From assembly GCA_020055645.1 (NCBI GenBank), contig CM034550.1, positions 21,546,880 to 21,610,879 on the forward strand: a stretch of 64,000 bases of DNA, written 5' to 3'. A model generated the notes under the pieces. That model was given only the letters and a program-made list of their open reading frames with translations, ran no database searches and was not told where the DNA came from. How positions within the stretch are numbered: the first letter of the stretch is position 1; every line of letters begins with the position of its first letter. This DNA is from Tomocerus qinae (Eukaryota; Arthropoda; Collembola; Entomobryomorpha; Tomoceridae). The translations under genes were made by a program, and so were the position numbers. Shown one piece after another: positions 36,601 through 51,600 of this stretch.

Positions 36601-39600
36601 ACGTTCGACTACTGGCACATTCCGGTTTGTCAGATATTATAACTGACAGATGTAGTAGTAGGCGGAAGTTAGTTAATTCGGATCTGACTTGACTTCATTT
36701 GGTATGGCTTGGTTTGGCAGCTGAGTTACATCACATCATATCACCCAGACCAGAGAACTTCATCTCATCTCCGTATAATAGTAGAACCGTCTTAAGTCGG
36801 AATGCACTCTACTCCTGACGATCATACCGAAGAAGAAACGTATTTCTTAGCATGGTGCATACTACTTAAAGTCTTGCTAGTTAAGTTCATAAGCAAGAGA
36901 TATTTCCTTCTGGAAAGTTAGTTAAGTCTGAGATGACGTCTGTTTTGCAGCTTAGACTATGGCTAAGAGTTCAGTTCACATCCCATACATTACACAACGA
37001 ATTACAACATTACACATGGAAATGACAGACGAACTGATTTTTACTCACTAAGTTGCATTAGCAGTCAGCTCTGATTTTACAGCAAAGGGATAGAGCTAGA
37101 AGAAAGAAAATAAAAGCAGCTGACAAAACATCGGTTTGTTCTTGTCTCGTCTGTTTCGCTGTTCTACAACCTTTTCTCATCTTGTTTGTGTACATTGTCG
37201 GTCTTTTACATTACATTCTTGTATGCTTTGTATTCAAATATATACTATTCAATTGCAAATGACAATAGCATTTTATGGAGAATTGCAGATGACTTATTAT
37301 TTCATGGCTATAGAACTTTTAGAATATAATTTGCATGGACAAATCGGATTTGTCTAGATTTATTTTTGTAAAAATCATTCAAACAAGCTATTTGTTAAAC
37401 AGAAGTCCAAGTTTAATGCTGATTTTGCAATCGTAGTAGTATTTAAGATTTTTAAGACGATATAACAAGTACAAGTACTTAACCTTTCTTATAAGTGCTT
37501 GTTTTTCAAATCATTGATCATATTCAATAGCAAAACAAAACATAAACACATAGCTTAGAAAATAGCTCAGCAATGCATAGGGAGCCAAATAGCAGAATTA
37601 TTATTCATTCGTCTTTCGCAACAAACGTAGTAGCAATGGCATCTCTAATAATAGACAAGACGCAATTGAACACTTGGAAATGCAGATAGAATGAATAAAT
37701 AAATAATTCCAACTAGGTATGGCTTGGTTTTGGTTCGACTTGTCAAGACAGAGCAATAAGCTTATAATATAGTAGCAATGGTTTATTTTATGCCATGTAC
37801 TATTGTAAGGTTGACGATCTTATCTCCTCTTGTTGCTAACAATGCTTAAGCGCTTGACTTGAGTTTTATTAGCAATCTAAAGCTACATTCACATTACGAG
37901 GAATGAACTTGGTTCCGTCTGCACATAAACTCATCCATCAGAATACTCATCTGCCCACCAGCTCTGATATTTAGTTTAGATTGAGTGATTGCCTTTTCAC
38001 TCAATCCTCTTTTGCCATGTACAATATTAATATCTGTGTTTATAGTCTGTATAGTTTCTTGTTTATTGCTACCTTGCCATTATCTCTTCTTATCAAAGGA
38101 TGATTGTATTTACAGCGACTCTGTTGTCGAAACATATAACTGTTCACTTGGGTTGCTACTACTTCTGTGGTATTTTGTATTTCCATGTAGGTGTGTAAAA
38201 TGTTAAGTATCTTATCATAATATTATGTTTACTTGCTTTTTTACTTCACTCCTATGATTAGGACAATTCTGTTGTAAATCAAAAGGCAAATCAAGTTTCC
38301 TATCATAAGCGGGTATGTGGAATGCTTAACGTAACTTATTATTTTAGTCCTTACCCAGTAATTAATTCAGATAATAGTTTAGTAGATGATATGGTTTCCA
38401 GTCAGAACTCAATTATTAATTTTTCGATGAGAGACTTGGTAAATAGATTCCATAGACGTATTTTTAGAAATCAAAAGTAATTTTAATGATTTTTTACACA
38501 ATCTGAGGAAAATCCTTTCAAATTCAAATGTGCTAAATGTCAGAGTGGTGAAGAAAGGGCAGAATGATTTAATATCGAAGTGTCTATGCCTATTTTATTT
38601 TTCTTGTAGTGTAAGGTTGACTTTGAGAACTGTGAAATGAAATTGCCATCGTTAACTGACAGTTTTCTGCTTTTACGGTATGTAGTAGGCGAGAAATGGG
38701 AGCTATAAAGATTTTTACAGCTTGCTTTGCTACTATTGCGACTACTCTTCCCTTGCTCACGTTACCTGTTGTAGATGTGGTACTTTATGGGATATTATGT
38801 ATCTGTTCTGCAATTACGTTAGCTTTGTCTTGTCTTGATGTAGATTATGAGAATTAAATTACTTTAAACTCAATTGTAAAGATAGGAAAGGTTAATATAC
38901 TCTTATTTTAACCTGTGGTGTATATAGCAGCCACTTAGGAAGACACCTTAAGTAGGGAGCCAGTTCACAATTGCAATTTATTACATAATTGAATTTTAGA
39001 GCTTGTAAATATGGCATTATTTACTTATATACTTTTTCACACAACTAGTCGTTAACAATAGATGTGTAGGCGCATTACTTAGCGTAGCTCGTGGGCACGG
39101 TATATATTAAAGTAGTTAGGTATTAACTATCTCTTCAGTTTCAGATGTTATTTTTATAATATTATGATACGTGCCCTACCCACATGAGTTTATAGTCTAG
39201 AAGGCTTGTTAAACATTGTAAACCATACAGAAGGCAACGATAATCATTTACACAGGATTTATTTCGCTCGAGAAGAAAAATAGAATTCCACTTCCACCCT
39301 TTTATTCAATGCATCTGTCAGTCACTAAAAAATAGTCTGTTTAAATTGATTCAGAATGGGAGCACTTACAATGGTAGTTGATGAAAGATATTTCAGCATT
39401 TGGATTTTGTAAAGGCAGTGCAGCGTAGTGTGTCGGATGGAAATTCCAGAAGTTCTTTTCTTAACGATAGACGTGGGTGAATTGAAGATTCATCTCAGCT
39501 CTACTTAAATGATGAACAAGTAGCTGAAAACCAGCCCAAGCCAAACCAAAGCAAACCACAAATGATTTTCGTTATTTAAATGAAGCCATCACATAGCTTA

Positions 39601-42600
39601 CTATATACAGCTCAATTGAGTTCTATTATCCTTCTATGCCTGCTCGTAAGACTTCCATTGCTCTCTTTATATTTTATATCTAGTTTTACTACTATATAAA
39701 TATTTGGGATATATCTGATATACTTTGAGTACACAGTTGATAATTGTAAATGTTTGGATTGAAGCTAGTCTGTTTTATTTTCTGTTTCCTCCATCATTAA
39801 CCATTAACTTTACTTGGTTTCATTTGATATGGCATTGACCATAATTGGGCGGCTTGAATTGACAAGCCTTTACTTACTCGAATTGCCATCGTACTTATAG
39901 CTAAAGCTCTTTTCGGCGTTCCTATGTAGAAAAAAGTAACGACGACATGAGAATCGCATTAGATTTCCTGCACAGAGATCTATTGTGTATATAGAGACTG
40001 ACAAACAGATGAGATCATTTAGCTTTTCATGTTTCTTTGGTGGAAAACTTCAGGTTTTCAGGATTTGGTAACATTAATCCGAACATAGCTAAAACATACC
40101 CTACTCTGTATCATATTAAATGATATTTGTTATAGTATATGCTATTAAAAAGGATACACTCATGCATGCGGACATTATATCATAGTTTTTATTGTTCCTA
40201 TAATATCTCAAGTAGATTGATAGATGCCTCGGCTAACTTGTATTTTACATATAAGGCACGACTCTCCTCTTTTAGCCCTCATCTTGATCTAATGTGATGT
40301 GATGATTTTTGTTTCTTTTGTGGTTTTCTTTCGCTGATGTAGCTTAACTTGGCTTCTCTACGAATCTATTCCTTTTCAGTCTCAGCTTTATGTACTGAGT
40401 TTACATGGCCGACACTCTCTTGTCTCGTTTCAACTGCCATGGCGTAATTTTCCCTTGAGTGCACACAAAACATTCAAATCATGAAATCAGATAGACAGAT
40501 AAACTCCAACTCTAACTTTAATGCAATTCGGCTCCACTCCAAGCAACCACGAAATTCTTACAGCTAACAATTCACTTCTCAGCACTAAACTCGACGGACG
40601 AATTTGCCTTTCTTTAACTATAAGCACCGATATAAAATGTACATAAAATAAAGTCGGCTTGAACATTGTCTTTCCATCATTACTTTGCTTATATTTCTCT
40701 TTCAACTTGCCGGATGGATGGATGAGACGCATGCAATATCCTTTAAGGCAAGGCAGAGATTTCGTAAAATTAGCTTCTCGTGTCGTCTTGTCTTGGCAGT
40801 CTCCTCTGATGAAAAAATAAGAAGGCTTATTATCCATCGTTAATATTAACTAAGTTTTTGCAGTTTTTACTGTTCGCTTTAGGCGAATATTCTTTCTTAA
40901 GTGTGTACATTGATGGGTAGCAGACTGTTTTCAATAACGTTGGAATTGCTTATCAGAATCTGAATATGATATTTATTAGTGTTGTAATTATGTTTTGTCA
41001 AAATAAAATAAATCCGCCTTGGAAGTAACCAATGATGGCATTGATCGTAGCAATGTCCAAAATAAACATCTGATTTTAATATACAATTATCATCCGCGAT
41101 AATTGTCACGTAAAAATCTCAAGTAAATATGAAGTGTAAAACAATAAATACAGCCCAATATTTTTAAAATTGGTATCCTCTATAGATTGGCCACACAGCT
41201 ATGTTCATAGTAATGTACTGCAAAGATTATAATGCTATTATGTTGTTAACCTATTTGTGTATTGTAAATCACATCATTTGTATTTTAAGTGAACCTTTGT
41301 ACTTACAATGTGTTTATTTACTATCAACATGAAAATATTAGCATAGAAAATTAGAAACAAATGAATTCATGCATTATTATGACAAAACTCGTACTTAGTT
41401 GCATGCAAAGCAGCACAAAAGGGCAATATGGAGGGATGGCAGAGTAAATTAAAGAGTGTATAGAAGCAGAGTTTCTAGTGAACGTCATAGAGCAAATGTA
41501 CCTAACGGTGTGATCTGGTTGGACTGCTCTTTTCTTATAAGATTGTAGAAATGATTGCTCTGCTCACGTATTCTATCCCTTGCTTAATGTTGTGCAAACT
41601 GTGAACGAATGTAAAATAATTGTGCAATACACAGGTAGGCAAATAAGGCAATAAGTAAGGCAATGCAATGTAAATGTAAAAGCACTTGTTGGTAATTGCC
41701 TTTCTTCGGCTTGGTTTGTTCTCTTCTGTTGGTTTCTCTTTGAATTGCTTCACTTTGCTTGGAATTTATTTCATTGCACTGCATCTAATTGAATTGAATT
41801 TCATTGCTGTAAGTAGTCTAGTAGTATTACAAGTAGAAGAATGCGGGTGAAGAGTTCTCGTATCGTAGTAAGTCGCAAAGGGATGCTAATCACAAAGCTT
41901 AGAGCGAATACTCTCTCGACTTGACATGACAAGTGCTTCTATATGGAGGTATGTGGTATTTACATATTACCATGTGTGCACACAACCCAATTTTAATAGT
42001 ACTTGCGTACAAATATGCACTAATATTATGTAGTTAACTATTTCTTGTAGTTAAGCACCTATAACTAGTAAATAGGGGAAATAGAGTGAAATACCTATGT
42101 GTGCAATTCAGTTTAAAAAATAAATAGGATGAAAATATGGGAAGGAAGCGGAAAAAGTTTTGTATCTCTACTTACTAACTACTGGTGCTGGCTTAGTCTG
42201 TAATAAATTTCAAGCTGTAAAAAATGAATGGTTTCGTTCGTGACTTTTTGCCAGACGGTAGTAGATAGAATACTACTGAAGACGAGAGTGTATACTTTGA
42301 AGAGTTGAATAGATAATGGAAAGAACGTGGTAGGACGCTAAGCTAATGTAAATGCAAATGCACTCGACTCGAGATTTCTTTCAACACAACTGAAATGAAG
42401 AGCCAAACACTCAATTGAATTCATTTCATTGCAATTCCGTGGAATGTCAATGGAAATCGCAGTTGTTTAGCGTTTGCTCAGTCGACGGAGACAAATATCA
42501 ACGGAGACAGAGCGATAGCACTTGCACATTACACACGGGCAAATCTCATCCAATCCACATCAAAACAACAAAAGTCTTTAATGCTCTGCCGTCCTGTTAT

Positions 42601-45600
42601 TGCTTCTTCTGTCCTCTGATTATTTCTCTTCCCTTCTGTCATTTTCACGTCCGCACTCCCATTCCTCAACTATTTATTCCACTCCTACCGATTTAAATAT
42701 GGATACGCACAGATGCTATTCTTTCCATTTATACGTAAATTGTGAGGAATATAATTTTCCTATATTTTATGCATATCCGGTTTTATGTAAATGGCCAGGG
42801 TACTAGAAGCATGGAGTAGACAGAAACACCTACGTAAATACAACCCTTAAAGTATAGCATTCTGTGCTATTGTCAATTCAAGAGTCATTCTGCTAATCGC
42901 AACCCAGCGGCTCCTTTGACAGCAGGAGGATGTCATTGTTGTGTTATTTTATTTGAAAAATAAAAATCCTGCCTATACCATCATCGTAATGATGGTCGTG
43001 GGCGATTATGTGATGCGAGTAGCAAGGAAACTAGCGTAATGCCATTATAATAAGTGCTATAGGTAATAATATCTGTCTTATTACGCATGGTTTAGCCATA
43101 ATACAGCCGCTACCACGCTTTACATTGAGTAATTCACATAACTACAGGTAGCTACTATTAAATATACTGCTTATTAACCACCGCAAATATGTAAACCATG
43201 AGAATTCGGAATTCTTCACGTTTTTCTTTTAAAATGTGACTCCAGACCAAACTTTTTTAGTCTCATATTTGTCATAGTGTGTACTTAGTATTTGTTATTA
43301 CTTGTCTTGTCACATTATTCTTCAATACAATGAATTGCAAAAAATCGGGTGAATAAAACAAACTTTTCTTGTATAAATTCCAGGTCTTTGTATGGGAGTC
43401 GGCTACAATCACACAACCATGCCCAATTTGGTTGGTCATGATGGCCAAGCCGATGCCGACGCCTTGCTGCAAACATTCACTCCTCTTATTCAGTAAGTTT
43501 TTTGGGTTATTATATTTTATTCCCGAAATGTAATGTATGTGATTGTCATGTAAGGTAAACTATAACTTAAAATGGGCACTACTACAGAGTTTTATAATGG
43601 CAAAATGTTTATCTTAAAATGTGTCTTTTGTCAATAGTAATACTTGTAAATCAGTCGCAGTTGCTCCTGTCTTAAAATTTTGCTTTCCACGTGTTAAAAG
43701 AATGCAGATATTTAAGAAATTCTAGAAGATAATTGTAACTTTCCCATAAATCATGACACGAGGAGCTCTGTGGAGACAAGGGTGATAATAGTCCCTTAGG
43801 AACTCATTAGATTACGAAAAGTGAAGAAATAACGAGTAAAGGAAATGGTGATAATGAACACATTAGCACATTGCCCATGGACAGATCTAAATTTGGAAGT
43901 TATGTAGAAAAGAGAAGAAATTCCAAAGCTAACAATCAGCCGTAGAGCCATTTAGCTTAGTCAGATTAGAATGTGAGCCGTGTCAGGTCAAAATTGAAGT
44001 TTTAGTTTTCCAGATAATGTAAATCCTTTAAATCCTTTTGACATGTCTCTTACTGTAGTTAATAGGAGAGGAGTAAGCGTAAGTATAAGTAATGCAGGAG
44101 AAATGAACGGGCAAGTTAAATAACTGGGAACAGAGCAGAGTTTAGCTTATTTGATTGTTTGTATATGCTAAAGTAAAGTTAACACAGACATTAACACTAT
44201 AAAGGGGACTTATCTGCTCATTGTCAGTTTCCTTGCTTTCTTTTCTTTAAAAAAGCATATGAAAAGTGGATAGAAGGGAAGGAAAACCAATGCTAAGACA
44301 ATGGTAGACAAACGAAAAGCGAAGAGAATTAAAAGTGGCTAGGAATGTCATGTTCTGTTCCCATTCTGACGTCTATATTCTAGAACATAAAATGACTGAC
44401 TGATTTGAGTGAGTAAACCGGATGAATAAATCTCACTCAGCGGAAAGTTAACGATTGGATTTGCCTGTAGAATAATTTTTTATTTTCGACATTTGTACTT
44501 GCCTTTCTGGCAGACCTAGTGTGAGCACATAAATACACATGTAAGCAGTTCCCCTCTCCCCTAGCTAAACCATTTTTATTTAGTTATCTTCACTTCAGTC
44601 AGCGTTCACCGAAAAATACATTAAGCTTAATGTTTTTCTCCTAAATAGATACAAGCTAGACTATACGCAGGCAGTAATTTTATATTGGATTTTTATCTCT
44701 GGATTCTATCTCGACACTTCATAACAACATAACATAAGTGAGTGAAGATGGATTATTGAAAAATGCTATCTATAGGAATGCTTGCTTTAGTAAGTAGCAA
44801 CTGAAATGATAAAGCCAATCTTCATCTCTCTGAGAACGTTTCTATACAAATATTTAATAGTCAAGTGACTCTAAGCGTTAAATTGAGGTAGAGTTATAGT
44901 CTAATGTGTAAAAATGAAATATCTACAGTACAATCAAATTATAGTTGCTAGTGCTATAACTATAGGCATAAGTCCTATCGCATGGTTTGCATTCTCATGT
45001 ATGTTATCGTTTATTTTATCACAAGTGCAGAGTAAAAGTGTTGTGTACTCAAATGCAAAGTAGGCGTTGGTATTTATTTACATATTTATGTGTTAAGTTG
45101 ACTTGACTTGGACTGAATTGAATTGGGTATGCATATTATTATTATAAATATGTATACGTGTATTTGAGGACAAGAAAGCACAGAGGGCAAGGCAAAGGAT
45201 TCACTCTACGAATATTATTAAAAGGCTTGTCTGTGTGTGTCTGTTGTGCTCTCTAGTGGAGTGATTAGCCCCCTGATGTTTGACATGAACTTGACATTTT
45301 TGACAGGGACTTTACACGGTCGTCGAGAATCTGCCTACGAGAAACAATCACTTCACTGTACTGCATTTACTTGAGTTTATCCGGCTACTCTGCAATATAC
45401 AAATGCAACAGCAGAGTCGCTCACTCTCAGTCATTTCCATTCACTCTGTCCAAAAGGTTTTCTAATTCTATAATGCGACTGTCTTGTCTTGGCCGGGCTT
45501 GTCTGTCAAATCTTTCTACCTCTAATGAGTTGAATGCACTTACACTTACCTACTCCAAGTCTACTTACCTTTATGGAAATTCAGGTCTAAAATGTTTTAC

Positions 45601-48600
45601 ACTACAATTTTCAATTCCACTGCACATTACAGTGCAGTCATGTTTATTATGGAGTTACCGAAATATTTTGTAGTTTCACTGAGCCATGACATAAGTAGAC
45701 TATTAGAGAGCTGAGAATCAGTAAAACAGACTAGTGATCATTATTTTATTTACCACTAGACGAATACTATTGGAATTGGGACTTGAGGACTTGGGTATCT
45801 GTACAACATTGGAAATACTAAGTATGGATTAACAGTACTTCAGAATCAGATAGACTGGTGACTGAGAGACGAATTATAGTAAATGACATGAGACAAGCGT
45901 TTACAATCAATTACTAAAGTGCATTCTTCTGTTCTTCGGAAAATTCCTAAGAATGAAGTATTAAGTTGTAAGCTCTAGCTGTCTAGCTCAGGCAATGAGT
46001 TAAGTAACCCACTTTAGCATATTGATCAATACTCAACACTATAAGCATTGGTAGACTATTGAACTAAATAAACTTGTTGCGTATAATGTATTCATATTCT
46101 GGAAAATCAGTTCAAAATATGACATAATACTGCTTTGCTTGCATTCGGCCAAAGATTAGATAACCCAAGGAATTGCAAACTGCAATATAATTATATGCGT
46201 ACTGATTTGAAGTATTTATTTTTATGTCTAAACCGATGAAATATCTTTTTGCCGCGGCCGACATATTAAACCCCGATTGTTGAACAAATGTTGACGAATT
46301 CTTTTTCTTTTCAGATATGGCTGCTCTCCACATTTAAAACTTTTTCTGTGCTCTGCATATGTTCCTATGTGTACTGACAAGGTCCCACAACCTATCGGTA
46401 AGCATTGTATTTTATTAGTCAACAATTAATATAATCTTTTTAGCAGCTTTATGTCACTGATAATAGTTTTGTATTGATGCAAGATGCAAGAGATTCTCAT
46501 TGAAAACAAATTATGTAAATATTTCTGTGCTTTCAGGTCCATGTCGTTCTCTGTGTAATTCGGTACGTCGTAAATGCGAGCCTGTGCTGACTGAATTTGG
46601 ATTCCAATGGCCACCCTCACTAGAATGTTCTAAATTCTACCCTGAAAACAATCATCAACACATGTGTATTCCAGGTCCATATGAAAATACTTACCAAAGT
46701 TCTAGTAACTCTCACTCTAGAGGATCTGATCAGAGCCAGCCCCATCACACATTTCCTTTCAACAACGCAAACAAAGACTTTAAATCAACGATGAGCATTC
46801 CATCTCCGAACGGAAGAGATCCCCCTACATCAATTTCTACTGGTTTACGCAAACCTCCATTTGACCCTCACGAATCTCCCCATTTTCCGCAAACTCCAAA
46901 TTTGAATACAAATCCACACATCGCATCTTCGCCAATAGACATTCTACATGCATCTAACGGTCCTGTGAATAAAGGTGACGTGGGGAAATCCACGGCCTTA
47001 GGAAACGACGACATTTTCTTGCAAAGCAGCAGAAACCAGTGTATTGGCTCAAGAAGGATCTGGTCTAAAGGATCTTGTTGGATTAAGTGTCCAAATAGTG
47101 TTGGAAGTGGTTCTCCGACTTCAGTTTCAGATCCTTCATCTGTCTCGTTGACAGACTCTTCGTCATCATCGGACATGTTCTCATTTCTATTCCATCCAAC
47201 GGAGCGAGACTTTGCACGAAGATATGCATTGCTGTGGGCGATTCTATCTCTATCGGCGGCAATGATCGCTCTGACACTTTCCGCCTGCTCACCGGTAATC
47301 AACCTTTAATTGATCTATTATCGATCAATATCGTCTACTCTGAGATTTAGACAAGTAGACAAGACATGTTTTCATTTCACCACACTATCGGCTTCCTTTA
47401 TAAAAGGAAAATAGAAAAAGTGCTACAGATTCGAATTGCGATGGCGAAATGTATATTCTAGTACAGTCTAGTTACACCTGAAAGATAATTTGCAAGACAA
47501 ATGGAATAGCAATCTGTAGCATTGCCCATTATATAGTGTATACATTAGTTTAGCGATAGGTAGGTACTAACTCTGTATCACGTTATAATATAATGCATAT
47601 AAATATTAGTCAGTTTTTCTGAACTTTTATCAAGTATACTTCACTTTGGCATATTATTTTTCACATTAGAGATAATAGAAGACAATACAATAGAATTGTG
47701 TATAGTAGTTAGTGTGTGTGTGTGTGTAGCACAGCATAAGGATTTTTGCAAGAGCTTGTTTTCCTTTCATGTCGGTTCGGATGCCGACATAACACCTACA
47801 GAGATAGAAAAACAGATTCGTTGGACGATAGGTTACCTTCCTTACCTTTGTAGGCACCACATCGGTCTCAGCCTACTATTCTGCGTTAGTTATTCACTAT
47901 TACCTCCACTATAGATTGTTTGTTCCATTTGTTTCTCTGGTTTGCGGTGTGCCGCAAAATTATAGAACAAAGCTGTAGATAAAACTATAAAGACAATCTC
48001 TATAGGTTGTATACTAAATAGCTACTCGTACTCACCATCAGAAGAAACAACAGATTATCATGTGAAACATCCAACAAGAAAGAGCAGTCGCTCTGTCTGC
48101 AGGTTAACTTACCTTGCCTTAGCTTTTTGCTATAGATCAGATTCAGGTGATACTCTAACAACAGACATAAAACAGTTGCAGGGGATCGCAAATCGCAACG
48201 GATTCGATTTGCATTCACCATTCGCAATAGAGAAAATCTTGCACACTCGAACTTAGCACAGCGAGCTGACAAGACAAGAAAATAGAATATTTACAGGCGG
48301 CAGGCCCTTTGAAAGCCTTTAGTTTAGTTTAGTTCAGTTTACGTTCTGAGATAAATCTTTTGAGGACATGCAAAGCAAAAGCAAACCAAATCAAGTCAGG
48401 TGGAGCAGCTACACACTCACATGCACTAACTAAAGGCACCAAACAAGAAATCCCATTCCATGTTCGTTCGTATTGAGAATTTTAAGTGTTCTCGCAGTTA
48501 TTGCTATTATTTATTACTGCCGATGTGATGAGATAAAGAAAACAGAACATTTGGCCATTCGCAAAAGATCAATTATCTTATTTACAAAGAAAAGTGTATG

Positions 48601-51600
48601 CCATCTACCTATGCATCTGCTTTACGCTTTATAGTCTCCAAAACAGTAATGTGACGATGAACCATAATATATTATAGATTCACGTTTCAAGGCAAATAAT
48701 CTTAATGTTTGGTTTAATAATCTTAATTCCAAGCATTTGCATAATTTGTAGTATCTGCATTTTTAGAATTAGTGAAATTAGAAAAATTTAAAGAAAATAA
48801 TAAATGTAATTGCAGAGATTCAGTATCGCTGAGCGTCCCATTCTGTACTTGGCCTTGTGTCAAGTAATGTTCAGTATTGGGGTCATTGTGGGATCAACAG
48901 TTGCCGTGTCATGTTTTGTGGACAAATCGACAGGGATGGAACTATTGGCAGGAGGAGGGATGGTTCCTTCTTCCTGTGCTGTCGTATTTCTACTGACGTA
49001 CTTTTTCGGAACTGCTGCTACGTTATGGTGAGTAGAATTTATTCCTACCTTACCTTTATTTCATTGTTGGGATGTCCAACTTGCTTATTGTGTCTCGCTT
49101 ATAGCATTCTCTGCATCTGTTAAGAAAATAAGTTAACACTTGGTTCAATAGGGAACACAATGCAATCCGAGATAATCCTATCACTCCCGTTTCACAATTT
49201 GAAAAGCAGAAGGAAATGTTGTAGCGATGAAAGGGCTAGTAACAAACGCTGTAACTGTAACCACACCATTTGCGTTCCTCTTCTGTATTACTAGTAAATT
49301 GTTCGTTTGTGTTAAACTATGAATACATTTACACCTGATGTGAGCATTTACAAAGATAATTCTTCATCACATAATCGCAGTGCCCAAATTCTTATTTCAA
49401 GTCTCACACCTTTTTCCGCTCAGCATCCTTTCTACTCATGTATTTACACTGGCATTTCTCTTTGCTTATGTAGTTAGTACATTAAAAGCAAAGTCTGAAC
49501 CATAAATAAACAAGGATAAGTAGACTCAGATGAAATACGGATTAGAGATAAATACTTAACTGTGGAATATGCATATGAAGCTACCTTTTCAAATCTATTT
49601 TCTTCAGTTCTGTACGGCAAGTTATATTTAGGCGTAAGAAAATACTCAAATTTCTGTGGACTTCAGTGCATTTAGCTGTCACGGATTGGGTTGCATTGCA
49701 TTTCCATCCTATGACAAGATCTGACAGGACATTCTTCCAGTTGAGAAATGTCTTCTTCCCTAATATCCTCCGGAGTTCAGATAAATTCTCGTCTGGACTG
49801 CACTGGTCTCCAAATACTTAACATTTGTTCAAAGATAGTTATAATAGTTGTGCGTATGTTGAGCTTGTTAGTAACTCTATACAGGCAGGACTACAGATAA
49901 CTGTGATGAATGTTGTGTAAAGCTTATGAGAATCTGGTGTGGTGTAATATAATACAAGCGTAACCCTCGAAATGTCTTTTTCTTTTAGATGAACACCTTC
50001 TCTGTGTCTCCTTTTCTTCCTTTCCTTCCCCCTCTTCTCTTTCTTCTCCATCTCAAGATCAAATTATATTTTATATACGTGACTCTAGTTTAGCTTTACA
50101 ATCTTGGTGTAGTTACCACATGAAGGGACTGAAAATAGAAATAAAAATATTTTACTCCAATACTATTTCTACTATGTATACCAAGTTTAGGTTGCATTTG
50201 CATCTAGTTGTACTTTTAAGGGTTAGTTATGTTCGTTCTAGGGTTTACAAAATAATAAAGAATGCTGTATTAGGGTATACTATACAGACCTAGTAACTAA
50301 TGTCTCAAAGCGACTGATAGAAGATAAGAATAGCCATCAGAAAAAACCTGAGTCATACAATTGCTAAGTAAAAGATAAATCTGGATTTTTCTCTTGTAGC
50401 TAATAAAACATCACATTTTAAAGGTTCCGTCTGTAGAGAGTACCAATGCACGTACTTTCAGCTCAGTGTAATACATATAAAATGGACATGCAACCAAGTC
50501 CTTATACATAAATTCACCTTTTTAAGAGAAGGAAAAGCATTTACAAAAATCTCTTGTGACTGAATTTGTCACACCTTCGTTTGAATCCTGAATTCCAATT
50601 CCCAACCCCCATCATTTTGGAGTCATACAAGTGAGATGACACTTTGACACAGCCCGACGTGTTATCTCTTGCACTATATTCTGGACGAGGCTGAAATGGA
50701 ATTTAAACAATATTTTTGTTTGCCACATTATTTGAATGAACATGGTCCCCCGTGTAGATATTATTTAGAGTAAGAAATATTTGAATATAATATATGTGCA
50801 GGTTGACAGGGTGTACATTACTTTAATTGTTCTATTCTCCGGGTTTGCTCTTGTAATTGTACATCAATGTTAGCATACGGATTTACGGATGGCTAAAATG
50901 CATATCTGTTGGCTTATGGACCACAAGGAAATTTTTACAAAGCTATCTGGAACATAATAGACAAAGATCGGCGATAAAGACCCGAGTTAACAGTCCTTAA
51001 GAGTTTGATTTGCTATGCCAGGTCGTTCTGCAGTACTCTATTAAATTAAAAATGAAGTGGAGGCAATAAATTGATTCGGACATGTTTCGAGTTTTAGTTT
51101 AGGCTCATTGATATTCAATTAGAGTAGTCGAGTGTTTTTATGCTGGTCACAAGTATGGTTATAGTGTGAAGGATTTTGAAGGAATCCATGTGAAATCTTG
51201 ACACGATTTGAAAAGCACCCTGGAGCGTGTCCAATAATTCTCTGTTACACATAATGGCTTATAAGTAATATTCCCTTACCATTTAAGTTCTGTCCTGGCT
51301 GACTGTGAGTGGTTCACAAAAGAACATCTAAAAATGCCTGGCAAAGTAGCATCTCGCGTATCTTTGTCTCTAGCCATCTTTAGCTATGGTAAATGGGAAC
51401 AGATGGAAAAAGTTGCCTTTAAGTATTATGTAGCAGTTAGGTTTGGTTTCCTTTGGTTTGGCTCCTGTCTTACCTTCGCTAAGCTGACAATGACTGACAT
51501 TAGACTTTAACTTCACTTGGCTTGCCTCATTTAAAATGGTCTATTTAGGAGCGGACTTATTATGAGACAAGACAACTTACCTTTTTCATTCGTATATCCT

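Noticed and set aside
40487-40837. Minus-strand ORF of 116 codons in Frizzled intron 1
   Set aside because: No domain, no codon bias; one of many similar short ORFs in the intron.
45371-45673. Plus-strand ORF of 100 codons in Frizzled intron 2
   Set aside because: Low-complexity Ser/Leu content without homology that I recognise; including it would break the CRD.
46868-47302. Minus-strand ORF of 144 codons
   Set aside because: Antisense to Frizzled exon 4, whose plus-strand frame continues the conserved CRD and enters TM1.
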